Shown here piece after piece: positions 40,222 through 48,909 of a stretch of DNA of 64,000 bases. The stretch's first letter is position 1, and each line of letters starts with the position of its first letter. This stretch comes from Amycolatopsis sp. NBRC 101858. Its GTDB lineage: Bacteria > Actinomycetota > Actinomycetes > Mycobacteriales > Pseudonocardiaceae. The notes below the pieces were generated by a model. That model did no database searches. It saw only the letters and a program-made list of their open reading frames with translations, and was not told the DNA's origin. The stretch is taken from NCBI RefSeq assembly GCF_030269325.1, contig NZ_BSTD01000008.1, forward strand, positions 558,001 to 622,000. Direction: 5' to 3'. Both the position numbers and the translations under genes were made by a program.

Positions 40222-42030
40222 ATGCGCAGATTCGTTTCCGTCACGAGCGCGGCCGCCTTGGCCGCGCTCGGCTTGGGCTTGGCACCCGCCGAAGCAGCAC
40301 CGGCCCACCCGGACGCCGAGGTGGCGGGCGTCGCCGCCGCCTTCGGGCTCACCGCCGACCAGGCGCGGGCTCAGCTCACCGCCCAGGACCGGGCGCACCG
40401 GCTGGCCGCCGCCCTGCCCGCCTCGGTGCGCGAGCAGTCGGCCGGGCAGTGGTTCGACGCGGCCGCCGGGAAGCTGACCGTCGCCGTGACCGGCGCCGAC
40501 GCCGCCGACCAGGCTCGGGCGGCGGGGGCGGCGGCTCAGGTCGTCGCCCGCAGCCAGGCCGACCTGGACCGCACCGACGCGGCCGTGCGCGCCCTGGTCG
40601 GGAAGGGCGTGCCCGGCGTCTACGGCTGGGGCGTCGACGTCCGCGGCAACGACGTCGGTGTGGACGTCGACCGGACGAAGAAGACCGCGGAAACCGACAG
40701 TTTCCTTTCCCGCGTCAGGGATCTCGGCGTCCGGATCACCGAGACGGCGACGTCGCCGCGGCAGCAGTCGGGCACGATCCAGACCGGCAACCCGTGGTGG
40801 CCGGGCAGCGAGAGCAACTGTTCGGTCGGCTTCCCGGTGACGGATTCCGCTGGTGCCAAGCACTTCCTGACGGCGGGGCACTGCACGAACGACGTCAACC
40901 AGGCCGCGTACGGCGCTTCGGGTCAGCAGAACAAGATCGGCACGTCGAACGTCGGCGGCACGCACAGCGTCAACGCCCGCGAAGGCGACATGGGTGTCGT
41001 CGCGGTGACGGAGGCGGGCTGGAACCTGTCGGCGTCGGTCAACACCTGGGGCCAGCCGGCAGTCACGCTGACCGGTGCGGCCGAGGCGATGGTCGGCGAC
41101 CGCGTCTGCCACTCCGGCAACACTTCGCACTGGCAGTGCGGCGAAGTGAAGTACACGCACAAGTCCGCCGACTACGGCAACGGCCTGGTCATCGACGACC
41201 TGACCTGGACGACGGCGTGCTCCCTCGGCGGCGACTCGGGCGGTGGCTGGCTGCTCGGCGACAAGGCCACCGGCCTGCACGACGGCGGCCCGTCGCAGTG
41301 CGTCCAGAACCCGTCCGACGGCGACATGTCCCTGTTCCAGCCGGTCATCGAGGCGCTGAACAAGTGGCAGCTCACCCTCGTCACGAGCGGCGGCACGGGG
41401 GACACGACGGCGCCGAGCGCGCCCGGCAACCCGCGTTCCACCGGCACGACGTCGAACAGCGTCTCGCTCGCGTGGGACGCCTCGACGGACAACGTCGGCG
41501 TCACCGGCTACGACGTCTACAACGGCTCCGCGCTCGCCACGAGCGTCGCGGGGCCCAGCGCCACGGTCAGCGGCCTGAACCCGGACACGGCCTACACGTT
41601 CACGGTGAAGGCGAAGGATGCCGCCGGGAACGCGTCGCCGGCGAGCGCGGCGGTGTCCGCGCGCACCCAGGCGGGTGGCGGCGGCAACCGCACGCTGACC
41701 AACGACACCGACTACGCGATCCGGGACTACCAGCAGGTGTTCAGCCCGATCGCCTCGACGCTCACCGGCAGCGCGGCCGCCACGATCGGCGTCTCGCTGA
41801 CCATCCGGCACACGTGCGCCGAAGACCTCGGCATCACGCTGCTCGACCCGAAGGGCAAGGCGTACGCGCTCAAGTACAGCGGCGGCAGCACCTGCACGCC
41901 GTGGAGCGGCGCCCGCACCTTCACCGTGCCCGCGACGGCGACCCCGGCGTCCGGCAAGTGGCAGCTGCGCGTGACCGACTACGGGCCCGGCGACACCGGC
42001 ACCCTCGACACCTGGTCGATCACGCTCTAG
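40222..42030 (+). CDS. Secreted alpha-lytic-type S1 protease with FN3 and P domains
   Basis: The 602-residue secreted protein has a signal peptide (about 1-26), an alpha-lytic protease-type propeptide (about 30-180), and a chymotrypsin-fold catalytic domain with TAGHC (His near 218), EGDMG (Asp near 256) and GDSGGGW (Ser near 338). A fibronectin type III domain follows (about 395-480, DTTAPSAPGNP start), then a proprotein-convertase P/homoB domain to the end (CAEDLGITLLDPKG; WSITL). It resembles Streptomyces griseus-type proteases with added modules and is probably a self-processed exoprotease. RBS GAGGAGA precedes ATG. Confidence 0.9.
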   Translation: MRRFVSVTSAAALAALGLGLAPAEAAPAHPDAEVAGVAAAFGLTADQARAQLTAQDRAHRLAAALPASVREQSAGQWFDAAAGKLTVAVTGADAADQARAAGAAAQVVARSQADLDRTDAAVRALVGKGVPGVYGWGVDVRGNDVGVDVDRTKKTAETDSFLSRVRDLGVRITETATSPRQQSGTIQTGNPWWPGSESNCSVGFPVTDSAGAKHFLTAGHCTNDVNQAAYGASGQQNKIGTSNVGGTHSVNAREGDMGVVAVTEAGWNLSASVNTWGQPAVTLTGAAEAMVGDRVCHSGNTSHWQCGEVKYTHKSADYGNGLVIDDLTWTTACSLGGDSGGGWLLGDKATGLHDGGPSQCVQNPSDGDMSLFQPVIEALNKWQLTLVTSGGTGDTTAPSAPGNPRSTGTTSNSVSLAWDASTDNVGVTGYDVYNGSALATSVAGPSATVSGLNPDTAYTFTVKAKDAAGNASPASAAVSARTQAGGGGNRTLTNDTDYAIRDYQQVFSPIASTLTGSAAATIGVSLTIRHTCAEDLGITLLDPKGKAYALKYSGGSTCTPWSGARTFTVPATATPASGKWQLRVTDYGPGDTGTLDTWSITL

Positions 42031-42036
42031 GGACTC

Positions 42037-42071
42037 CCGCGGGCCGGGCGGTCACCCCGCCCGGCCCGCGG
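42037..42071. terminator. Perfect 15-bp bidirectional terminator
   Basis: CCGCGGGCCGGGCGG (42037-42051) pairs with CCGCCCGGCCCGCGG (42057-42071) around TCACC, between the protease stop (42030) and the convergent mtr stop (42076). Confidence 0.75.
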
Positions 42072-42075
42072 TGAC

Positions 42076-43470
42076 TCAGTCCAGGGGCAGGCTGAGCAGG
42101 GCGTTCTCGATCAGCTCCGGCATGGCCGGGTGGATCCAGTACTGCCCGCGCGCGATCGAGTGCGCGTCCTGGCCGAAGCTCATCGCCTGGATGAGCGGCT
42201 GGATGACGCTCGACGCCTGCGGCCCGATGATGTGCGCGCCGAGCAGCTGCCCGGTCGCCGGGTCGGCCAGGAGCTTCGCGAAGCCCGTCGTGTCCTCCAT
42301 CGCCCAGCCGTAGGCGATCCCGGCGTAGTCCTGCTTCGACGTCACGTACGAGACGCCCTTGGCGCGTGCCTTCTGCTCGGTGAGGCCCACCGACGCGACC
42401 TGCGGGTGGGTGAACACGGCGTGCGGCACGAACCGGTGGTCGGCCTTGATCCGCTCGTCCGGGTGCAGCAGGTTGTGCTGCACCACGCGGGCTTCGTGGT
42501 TCGCGACGTGCTTCAGCTCGTGCGGCGAGGAAAGGTCGCCGAGCGCGTAGATGCCCTCGACCACGGTCTCCTGGTAGTCGTCGACCACGACGTGCCCACT
42601 GTCCATTGTGGTCACCCCGGTGGCGGCGACGTCCAGGAGGTCGGAGTTCGGCTTCCGGCCGGTGGCGACCAGCAGCAGGTCGGCCTCGACCGTCTCGGCG
42701 CCCTGCGGGCCTTCGAGGTCGAGCGCGACGCCGTCGGCGGTCCTGCGCGCACGGACCGTCTTGCGCTCCAGGCGGACGTCGAAGCGTTCCGAAGCCAGCT
42801 CGGTGAAGCGCGCGCTGACGTCCTCGTCTTCGCCGCGCAGCAGCCGCGCGGACCGGTTGACCAGCGTGACCTGCACGCCGAAGGACGCGAAGACGTGCGC
42901 GAACTCGGCCGCGATGTACCCGCCGCCGAGGATGACGATCCGCTCGGGCAGCTCGTCGAGCCGCATCACCGTGTCGGACGTGTAGTAGCCCGCGTCCTCG
43001 ATGCCGGGGATGTCCGGGATGACCGGGCGCCCGCCGGCGGCGAGCACGAACTTGTCGGCGGTCAGCACCTCGTCGGGACGGCCGTCGGGGAAGCTGACGC
43101 GCAGTTCCTTGTGCCCGGTGAAGCGGCCGGTGCCCTCGTAGACGTCGACGTTCGCGTTGTCCTCGTGGCTGCGGCGGTACTCGGCGCCACCGGCGGCGAT
43201 CGGGTCGATCCGGCCGAAGATGCGGTCGCGGATGTCGCGCCAGCGCACGCCCTTCAGCTCTTCGTCGACGCCGTACTTCGCGCTGTGCGAAGGCGTGTAC
43301 GCGACGTCGGCGGCGTACACGAACATCTTCGTCGGGATGCAGCCGACGTTCAGGCAGGTACCACCGAAGGTGCCCTTCTCCACGATCGCCGTCTTCTTGC
43401 CGGCGAAACCGGGCCCGAGGATGGAGTTCCCCGATCCCGTCCCGACGATCACCAGGTCGTAGTGGGGCAC
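42076..43470 (-). CDS. mtr: Mycothione reductase
   Basis: The 464-residue flavoprotein disulfide reductase regenerates mycothiol from mycothione with NADPH. It has an FAD loop VIVGTGSGNS near 7-16, the redox pair in GGTCLNVGCIPTKM near 35-48, an NAD(P) loop ILGGGYIAAEFAHV near 175-188, and the C-terminal interface HPAMPELIENAL with the catalytic His. The GTGSGN variant of the first loop and CLNVGC are typical of mycothione reductase, not of dihydrolipoamide dehydrogenase. Its presence places the organism among mycothiol-producing actinobacteria. ATG 43470. Confidence 0.94.
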   Translation of the reverse strand: MPHYDLVIVGTGSGNSILGPGFAGKKTAIVEKGTFGGTCLNVGCIPTKMFVYAADVAYTPSHSAKYGVDEELKGVRWRDIRDRIFGRIDPIAAGGAEYRRSHEDNANVDVYEGTGRFTGHKELRVSFPDGRPDEVLTADKFVLAAGGRPVIPDIPGIEDAGYYTSDTVMRLDELPERIVILGGGYIAAEFAHVFASFGVQVTLVNRSARLLRGEDEDVSARFTELASERFDVRLERKTVRARRTADGVALDLEGPQGAETVEADLLLVATGRKPNSDLLDVAATGVTTMDSGHVVVDDYQETVVEGIYALGDLSSPHELKHVANHEARVVQHNLLHPDERIKADHRFVPHAVFTHPQVASVGLTEQKARAKGVSYVTSKQDYAGIAYGWAMEDTTGFAKLLADPATGQLLGAHIIGPQASSVIQPLIQAMSFGQDAHSIARGQYWIHPAMPELIENALLSLPLD

Positions 43471-43566
43471 TGCATCCTCCGCGGGGTCGGTTCCGGTCGA
43501 TTCACCCTAGCCAACCGTCGCCGCGAGGCGGGTGTTCCCGCCTGTGCTTAACGTCGTATTACGTGC

Positions 43567-44439
43567 TCAGTGGCCGTTGCCGGTGAAGTGCATCCGGTCC
43601 TTCGGGCTGGTCCAGGCTCCGCCCCAGGTCCAGCCGATCGCGGCGAACGCGCGCACGGTCGCGTCGCCCGCCAGGACCATGCCCGGCCGGCGGTTCGCGC
43701 GGTCGAGGTAGGCCGAAGCCAGCTCGGGCAGCACGAGCTTGCCCTGCGTGTAGGGGTTGCAGAACGGGTTGACGTCCACCGCGAGCCCGTACGCGTGCGC
43801 GGACCAGGACGTCTGCCCGCGCGCCGGGCGGCAGACGAACGCGCTGGTGCTGTTGCCGTCGCCGGTCGGCGGCGCGGTCAGCTCCTCGGGGCTGGTCACG
43901 CGCATCTCTTCCAGCGGGAAGCCCGCGGCGAAGAGCTGCCCGAAGACCTGGGTGATCCCGGCGGCGCCCTTCGCGTTGACCAGCATTTCGCCGGTGTGCG
44001 CGCGGCCGTCGAAGCCCCGGAAGGACATCGTCAGGTAGCGCAGGTCGGTCGCCTTGACCGGGCAGGCGGGCTGCCAGGTGCTGCGGGCGAGGACGTCGGC
44101 GGGCACCGCGCTGACGGTCGCGTGGTACCGGCCGTCCGCCGGCGGCGGGAGGACGTCTTTTGTCGGAAGTGCCCGGTTCACCAGTTCGGCTGGCGTCGGT
44201 TCGACGGCCCCGAAGCCGCCGGGCCCGACGGGGAGCGGGCGGGCACCCACCTGCCAGGTGACAACGGGCTTGCTCGCCGCCGCCGGCGGCGCCGACGTCA
44301 CCGGGGCGGGGGGTTTGGCCACCGCCGTCGAGAACGGCGCCGCGGCCACCGGCTGCGGGGTCTGCGGGAGTTCCGACGTGCAGGCGCCCAGCGTGCACGC
44401 CAAGACCGTCCCGCACACCGCCGTCGCTGTCCGCCGCAT
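43567..44439 (-). CDS. M15-family peptidase lipoprotein (VanY/D,D-carboxypeptidase-like)
   Basis: The 290-residue protein has a lipoprotein signal ending LGAC (Cys near 19), a proline/alanine-rich linker to about 75, and an M15 domain with SAHAYGLAVDVNPF (His and Asp zinc ligands, about 222-235) and DRMHFTG (third ligand region). These enzymes trim peptidoglycan peptides or act as endolysins; the surface location fits. The ATG at 44439 gives the signal peptide; an in-frame extension to 44496 would add a non-signal start. It is divergent from the trypsin-like protease. Confidence 0.85.
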   Translation of the reverse strand: MRRTATAVCGTVLACTLGACTSELPQTPQPVAAAPFSTAVAKPPAPVTSAPPAAASKPVVTWQVGARPLPVGPGGFGAVEPTPAELVNRALPTKDVLPPPADGRYHATVSAVPADVLARSTWQPACPVKATDLRYLTMSFRGFDGRAHTGEMLVNAKGAAGITQVFGQLFAAGFPLEEMRVTSPEELTAPPTGDGNSTSAFVCRPARGQTSWSAHAYGLAVDVNPFCNPYTQGKLVLPELASAYLDRANRRPGMVLAGDATVRAFAAIGWTWGGAWTSPKDRMHFTGNGH

Positions 44440-44603
44440 CCCTCCAGCCTGACAGAAGCGTTCGGTGAGCGCGGAGTCCACCCGTTTCAGTGACACCGTT
44501 TCGGGCCCACTCCGATTAGGGTATTCAGGGCCGCTCGTTCACGCACCGGAGTCATCCGGGTGCCGAGCGCTGTGACTTTGCTGTTCGAAGAGGGGAACGA
44601 CCC

Positions 44604-45419
44604 ATGTCCGTGAAGTCCCGCCGATCCCTGCTGCTCGCGAGCGGCGCGTTCCTCGCGGTCGCCGCGGTGGCCGTCCCGGTCGTGGTCGGCACGGCGTCGG
44701 CGGACCCGGCGTCCGCCAACCAGCCGCGGATCGTGGGCGGCGACAAGGCCTCGCTCTCGGACCACCCGTATGCGGTGTACCTGACCGACGCGGGCGGGAA
44801 CCAGTTCTGCGGCGCGGTGATCGTCAGCTCGACGGCGGTCGCGACGGCGGCGCACTGCGCCAAGGCGGTCGAGAAGCAGAGCATCCGCGTGGTGGCCGGC
44901 CGGGAGGACAAGCGCACGGACGAGGGTGACGTGCTGAGCGTCTCGAAGGTCTGGATCAGCAAGGGCTACAACGACCCGACGCAGGGCGACGACATCGCGG
45001 TCCTGACCGTCCGCGGCCAGCTCGGCTACCGTCCCGCGCAGCTGCCCGGCAACGGTGACGCGGCTTCGTACCGCGAAGGCACCAAGGCGACGGTGCTCGG
45101 CTGGGGCCGCGTCGCCGACGGCGGCGACCGGTCCGACTACCTGCGCAGCGCCCAGGTCCCGCTGGTGTCCGACAGCTCCTGCCGCTCCGACTACTCCGTG
45201 TACGACCAGAAGACCATGGTCTGCGCGGGGTACGCCGAAGGCGGCATCGACGCGTGCCAGGGCGACTCCGGCGGCCCGCTCGTGGTGGGCGACACGCTGA
45301 TCGGCATCGTGTCCTTCGGCGACGGCTGCGGCAAGGCGGGCAAGCCGGGCGTCTACACGCGCGTTTCGGCGTACACGGACGACATCGAGGCCCAGGCCAA
45401 GCCGCGCATCTTCGGCTGA
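44604..45419 (+). CDS. Secreted trypsin-like serine protease
   Basis: The 271-residue protein has a signal peptide, a short propeptide ending QPR, then the activation site IVGG near 43-46 and a compact chymotrypsin-fold domain. The triad is in ATAAHCAK (His), GDDIAVL (Asp) and GDSGGP (Ser). The residue six before the serine is Asp (IDACQGDSGGP), so trypsin-type cleavage after Arg/Lys is expected. Six cysteines could form three disulfides, as in Streptomyces trypsin. ATG 44604 follows AGAGGGGAACG. A TAGGGT box lies at 44517-44522. Confidence 0.92.
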   Translation: MSVKSRRSLLLASGAFLAVAAVAVPVVVGTASADPASANQPRIVGGDKASLSDHPYAVYLTDAGGNQFCGAVIVSSTAVATAAHCAKAVEKQSIRVVAGREDKRTDEGDVLSVSKVWISKGYNDPTQGDDIAVLTVRGQLGYRPAQLPGNGDAASYREGTKATVLGWGRVADGGDRSDYLRSAQVPLVSDSSCRSDYSVYDQKTMVCAGYAEGGIDACQGDSGGPLVVGDTLIGIVSFGDGCGKAGKPGVYTRVSAYTDDIEAQAKPRIFG

Positions 45420-45437
45420 GCGTGATAGGCAGGGGGC

Positions 45438-45872
45438 ATGCCGACCCTGCACGACGCGACCGGGCCCGAGCTGACCGCCGCCCAGCTCCACGACATCCTC
45501 CGCCTGCGCGTGGACGTGTTCGTGGTGGAGCAGAAGGCGGCGTACCCGGAGCTCGACGGCCGTGACCTGCGTCCGGACACCCGCCACCTGTGGTTCTCGG
45601 AGGCCGGTGAAGTGCTGTCCTACCTGCGCGTCCTCGCCGACCCGGGTGGCATCCGCCGCATCGGCCGGGTCGCGACGGCGGCCTCGGCCCGCGGCCAGGG
45701 CCTGGCCGCGCGCTTGATGGACGCGGCCCTCACGACCCCCGGCGAGTACGTCCTGGACGCGCAAACGTACGTCCAGGGCTTCTACGCGCGCTACGGCTTC
45801 ATCGCGGAAGGCGCGGAGTACACGGACGAAGACGGAATCCCGCACATCCGCATGCGCCGCCTCCCGCAGTAA
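45438..45872 (+). CDS. GNAT acetyltransferase, ElaA-like
   Basis: The 144-residue single-domain protein has LRLRVDVFVVEQKAAYPELD (about 21-40) and RIGRVATAASARGQGLAARL (acetyl-CoA loop, about 75-94), the two signatures of the ElaA branch of GNAT enzymes, and ends with QGFYARYGF. The substrate is unknown. ATG 45438 follows GGGGG. Its stop is 4 bp before repeat array B. Confidence 0.87.
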   Translation: MPTLHDATGPELTAAQLHDILRLRVDVFVVEQKAAYPELDGRDLRPDTRHLWFSEAGEVLSYLRVLADPGGIRRIGRVATAASARGQGLAARLMDAALTTPGEYVLDAQTYVQGFYARYGFIAEGAEYTDEDGIPHIRMRRLPQ

Positions 45873-45876
45873 AGCC

Positions 45877-46044
45877 GTGTCGACCCCCCAATCACGCGTG
45901 ATGCCCCTCCAATCACGCGAGATACCCGCCCAATCACGCGATCCGACCCTCCAGGCACGCGATCCGACCCTCCAGGCACGCGAGCCGACCCTCTAGGTAC
46001 GCGAGTCGTCCGTCCAGGTACGCGGGTCGTCCGTCCGGGTACGG
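45877..46044. repeat. 21-bp repeat array B: eight tandem units
   Basis: Eight contiguous 21-bp units fill the gap between convergent genes with no spacer: 45877-45897 (closest to the array A unit), then 45898, 45919, 45940, 45961, 45982, 46003 and 46024. Units 4 and 5 are identical; the others drift stepwise, from ATCACGC through GGCACGC to GGTACGC at the unit end. The last unit ends TACGG, one base before the bioF stop codon at 46046. The array begins 4 bp after the GNAT stop. No other terminator hairpin is present here. Confidence 0.88.
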
Positions 46045-46045
46045 C

Positions 46046-47221
46046 TCAGGCGATCGCGCCCCGGGGCGCCGTCGCCGTGATCACCTTCACCGCGCGGTCC
46101 ACATCGGACTCCGTCAGATCGGCCCGCGCGGTCAGCCGCAGCCGTGAAATGCCGTCCGGCACCGACGGCGGCCGGAAGCACCCGACGCGGATGCCCTGCT
46201 CCGCACACGCCGCCGCCCACGCGACGGCCGACTCCGCCGACGGCGCCTGAACCGAGATCACGGCCGCGTCCGGCAGGCTCACCGTCAGCCCGGCCGCCTT
46301 CAACGACATCGCCAGGTTGCCCGCGTTCTCCAGCACCTTCTCCGCCAGCCCCGGCTCCTCCTTCAGCGCGTGCAACGCGGCCAACGCGGCCGCGGCACTC
46401 GCCGGCGCCAGAGCGGTGTCGAAGATGAAGCTGCGCGCCGTGTCGATCAGGTGCTTGATCACGCGACGCGGCCCCAGCACCGCCCCGCCCTGGGCGCCGA
46501 GGGACTTCGACAGCGTCAACGTCGTGACGACGTCGGGTGCGCCCGCCAGCCCGGCCGCGTGGACCGCGCCGCGGCCACCTTCGCCGAGGATGCCGAAGCC
46601 GTGCGCGTCGTCGACCACCATCGCGGCACCGTGCGCACGGCAGATCCCGGCCAGCTCGGCGAGCGGCGCGAGGTCGCCGTCGACGGAGAACACCGAATCG
46701 GTCACCACCAGCGCCCGCGGCTTCCGGCGGGTCGCCAGCGCGTTCTTGATCGCCGACGGCGTCGAGTGCGCGACCGCGGCGACGTCGGCCCGTGAGAGCC
46801 GACAGCCCTCGATCAGCGACGCGTGGATGTACTTGTCGGTGACGATCGCGGACTCGGACCCCGACAGCGCCGTCACCGCGCCGAGGTTCGCGGTGAAGCC
46901 GGACGAGAACACCAGCGCCGCCTGCACGCCGCAGAACCGGGCGAGCTCCAGCTCCAGCTCGGTGTGCAGCTCGGTCGACCCGGTGACCAGCCGTGACCCG
47001 GTCGACCCGGCGCCCCAGCGCAACGCGGCGGCCGCGGCGGCCCCGGCGACGCGCTTGTCGCGGGCCAGCCCGAGGTAGTCGTTGCCGGCGAGGTCCAGCT
47101 CGTCCGCCTTGGCGGGACGCGGCCGCAGCTGTCGGACGAGCCCCGCGTTCGCCCGCTTCTCCGCCTCGGTGTCGAGCCAGTCGAAAACCTCGTCGGGCGG
47201 GAGTGTCGGCGGCGTAGTCAC
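46046..47221 (-). CDS. bioF: 8-amino-7-oxononanoate synthase
   Basis: The 391-residue alpha-oxoamine synthase of biotin synthesis condenses pimeloyl thioester with alanine. The PLP enzyme landmarks are NDYLGLA near 45-51, GSTGSRLVTGS near 70-80, VDDAHGFGILG near 190-200, and the PLP lysine in TLTLSKSLGAQGG near 225. No other biotin genes are adjacent, so a related 2-amino-3-ketobutyrate CoA ligase is possible but less likely given VDDAHGFG and the length. GTG start at 47221. Confidence 0.85.
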   Translation of the reverse strand: MTTPPTLPPDEVFDWLDTEAEKRANAGLVRQLRPRPAKADELDLAGNDYLGLARDKRVAGAAAAAALRWGAGSTGSRLVTGSTELHTELELELARFCGVQAALVFSSGFTANLGAVTALSGSESAIVTDKYIHASLIEGCRLSRADVAAVAHSTPSAIKNALATRRKPRALVVTDSVFSVDGDLAPLAELAGICRAHGAAMVVDDAHGFGILGEGGRGAVHAAGLAGAPDVVTTLTLSKSLGAQGGAVLGPRRVIKHLIDTARSFIFDTALAPASAAAALAALHALKEEPGLAEKVLENAGNLAMSLKAAGLTVSLPDAAVISVQAPSAESAVAWAAACAEQGIRVGCFRPPSVPDGISRLRLTARADLTESDVDRAVKVITATAPRGAIA

Positions 47222-47276
47222 ATCCCGCAGTCTCGCATCCGGACTCGGGGTCGCCGGGAAGCGGGCCCGGAAACGC

Positions 47277-47309
47277 CGGAAGCCCCGGACCGAGGGTCCG
47301 GGGCTTCCG
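47277..47309 (-). terminator. Perfect 14-bp terminator of the DEAD-box helicase gene
   Basis: CGGAAGCCCCGGAC (47277-47290) pairs with GTCCGGGGCTTCCG (47296-47309) around a 5-nt loop, starting 10 bp beyond the helicase stop on the minus strand. Confidence 0.75.
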
Positions 47310-47319
47310 AAAAACGAGA

Positions 47320-48909
47320 TCAGCTGTCGTAGCCGCGACGCGGGCCACGGCTCGGGCGGCCGTAGCCACCGCCATTGCCCGAGCGGGGCTGACGGCCACG
47401 GCCGCCGAAGCCGCCGGGACGACCCTCGCCGGAGCGCTGGCCGTAACCGCCGCGGTCGCCACCGCGGTCACCACGGTCGCCGCCGTAGCTGCTGCCGCCA
47501 CGCTCGCCCTGGCTGCGGTCGCCGCGGTAGCCACCGCGGCTCGCGCCGCCGTAACCACGGTCGCCGCGGAAGCCACCGCCGCCGCGACGCGGGTTCTCGC
47601 GCCGCCGCTCGATGACCGGCTCGCCGCTGGGCTCGCGGGCACCGGTGATGCGGTTCAGCGCCTCGTCACCCGGACGGACCATCGTGGACTCGGCGCGGAC
47701 GCCGGCCCGGTCGGTCATCCGCTTGACCATGCGGCGCTGGTCGTTCGTGACCAGCGTGACGACGACACCGGACGCCCCGGCGCGCGCCGTGCGGCCCGCG
47801 CGGTGGAGGTAGTCCTTGTGGTCGGCCGCCGGGTCGACGTGCAGCACCAGCGAGATGTCGTCGACGTGGATGCCGCGCGCGGCGACGTCCGTGGCGACCA
47901 GCACCGGCGAGTGGCCTTCCTTGAAGTCGGAGAGGACGCGGTTGCGCTGCCCCTGCGTCTTGCCGCCGTGCAGGGCCTGCGCGTTCACGCCCTGCTCGCG
48001 CAGGCGCTCGGTGAGGCGGTCGACGTGGTGCTTGGTGCGGACGAACATGATCGTGCGGCCCTCGCGGGCGCCGATCTGCGTGATGACGTCCTGCTTGTCC
48101 TGGTGCGACACCTGGAGCACGTGGTGGTCCATGGTGGTCACGCTCGCGGTCGACGGCGCGACCGAGTGCGTGACCGGGTCGCTCAGGTACTGCCGCACGA
48201 GGCGGTTGACGTCACCGTCGAGCGTCGCCGAGAACAGCAGGCGCTGCCCACCCGGCGGGGTGAGGTCCATGATCTCGCGGACCTGCGGCATGAAGCCCAT
48301 GTCGGCCATCTGGTCGGCCTCGTCGAGCGCGATGAAGTTGCAGTCGCCCAGGTGCGCGGTGCCCTGCCGGACGTGGTCCGACAGCCGGCCCGGGGTGGCG
48401 ATCAGCAGGTCGACGCCACGGGAAAGCGCGTCGGCCTGGCGGGCGAAGGCCATGCCGCCGACGGCGGTGCGGCACCACAGGCCGAGGGACTTGGCCAGCG
48501 GGGTCAGCGAGTCGGCCACCTGCATGGCCAGCTCGCGGGTCGGAACGAGGATCAGCGCGCGGGGGCGCTTCGGGCGGGCCTTGCCGTCGGCGAGCCGGGC
48601 CAGCATGGCCAGGCCGAAGGCGAGGGTCTTGCCGGAACCGGTCTGGGCACGGCCCAGCACGTCGCGGCCGGCCAGGGCGTCCGGGATGGTCGCGGACTGG
48701 ATCGGGAAGGGGCTGCTGATGCCGGCCTCGGCCAGCGCGCGGAGCAGCGGCTCCGGCAGGCCCAGCTCGGCGAAGGTCCTGGTCGCCACTGTCTCGACCG
48801 CGTCGTCGCGCAGCGTGTCCCCACCGGCGGGGCGCTGACGCGGCCGACGGTCGGGACGGCCCGCGTGCGCGGACGTCGAGGAGGGACCAGAGTTGAACGT
48901 GACTGTCAC
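47320..48909 (-). CDS. DEAD-box RNA helicase with RG-rich tail (RhlE/DeaD type)
   Basis: The 529-residue helicase has a Q motif (FPIQSATIPDAL near 82-93), motif I AQTGSGKT, motif Ia PTRELA, motif II DEAD, motif III SAT, then TDVAARGIHVDD and HRAGRTARAG of the second RecA domain. The last about 110 residues are arginine/glycine repeats (RGDRG, RGGYRGD, GRGRQPRSG) that bind RNA nonspecifically. It remodels RNA during cold growth, decay or ribosome assembly. GTG 48909 has GAGAGG upstream; an upstream in-frame ATG at about 48972 lacks one. Confidence 0.9.
   Translation of the reverse strand: MTVTFNSGPSSTSAHAGRPDRRPRQRPAGGDTLRDDAVETVATRTFAELGLPEPLLRALAEAGISSPFPIQSATIPDALAGRDVLGRAQTGSGKTLAFGLAMLARLADGKARPKRPRALILVPTRELAMQVADSLTPLAKSLGLWCRTAVGGMAFARQADALSRGVDLLIATPGRLSDHVRQGTAHLGDCNFIALDEADQMADMGFMPQVREIMDLTPPGGQRLLFSATLDGDVNRLVRQYLSDPVTHSVAPSTASVTTMDHHVLQVSHQDKQDVITQIGAREGRTIMFVRTKHHVDRLTERLREQGVNAQALHGGKTQGQRNRVLSDFKEGHSPVLVATDVAARGIHVDDISLVLHVDPAADHKDYLHRAGRTARAGASGVVVTLVTNDQRRMVKRMTDRAGVRAESTMVRPGDEALNRITGAREPSGEPVIERRRENPRRGGGGFRGDRGYGGASRGGYRGDRSQGERGGSSYGGDRGDRGGDRGGYGQRSGEGRPGGFGGRGRQPRSGNGGGYGRPSRGPRRGYDS

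Noticed and set aside
33777..46044. The 21-bp arrays as CRISPR arrays
   Set aside because: Units are contiguous or separated by one shared spacer, there are no unique spacers, and no cas genes are present.
47082..47615. Arginine/glycine-rich plus-strand frames opposite the helicase tail
   Set aside because: They are the mirror of the helicase RG-repeat region and have no start signal or domain.
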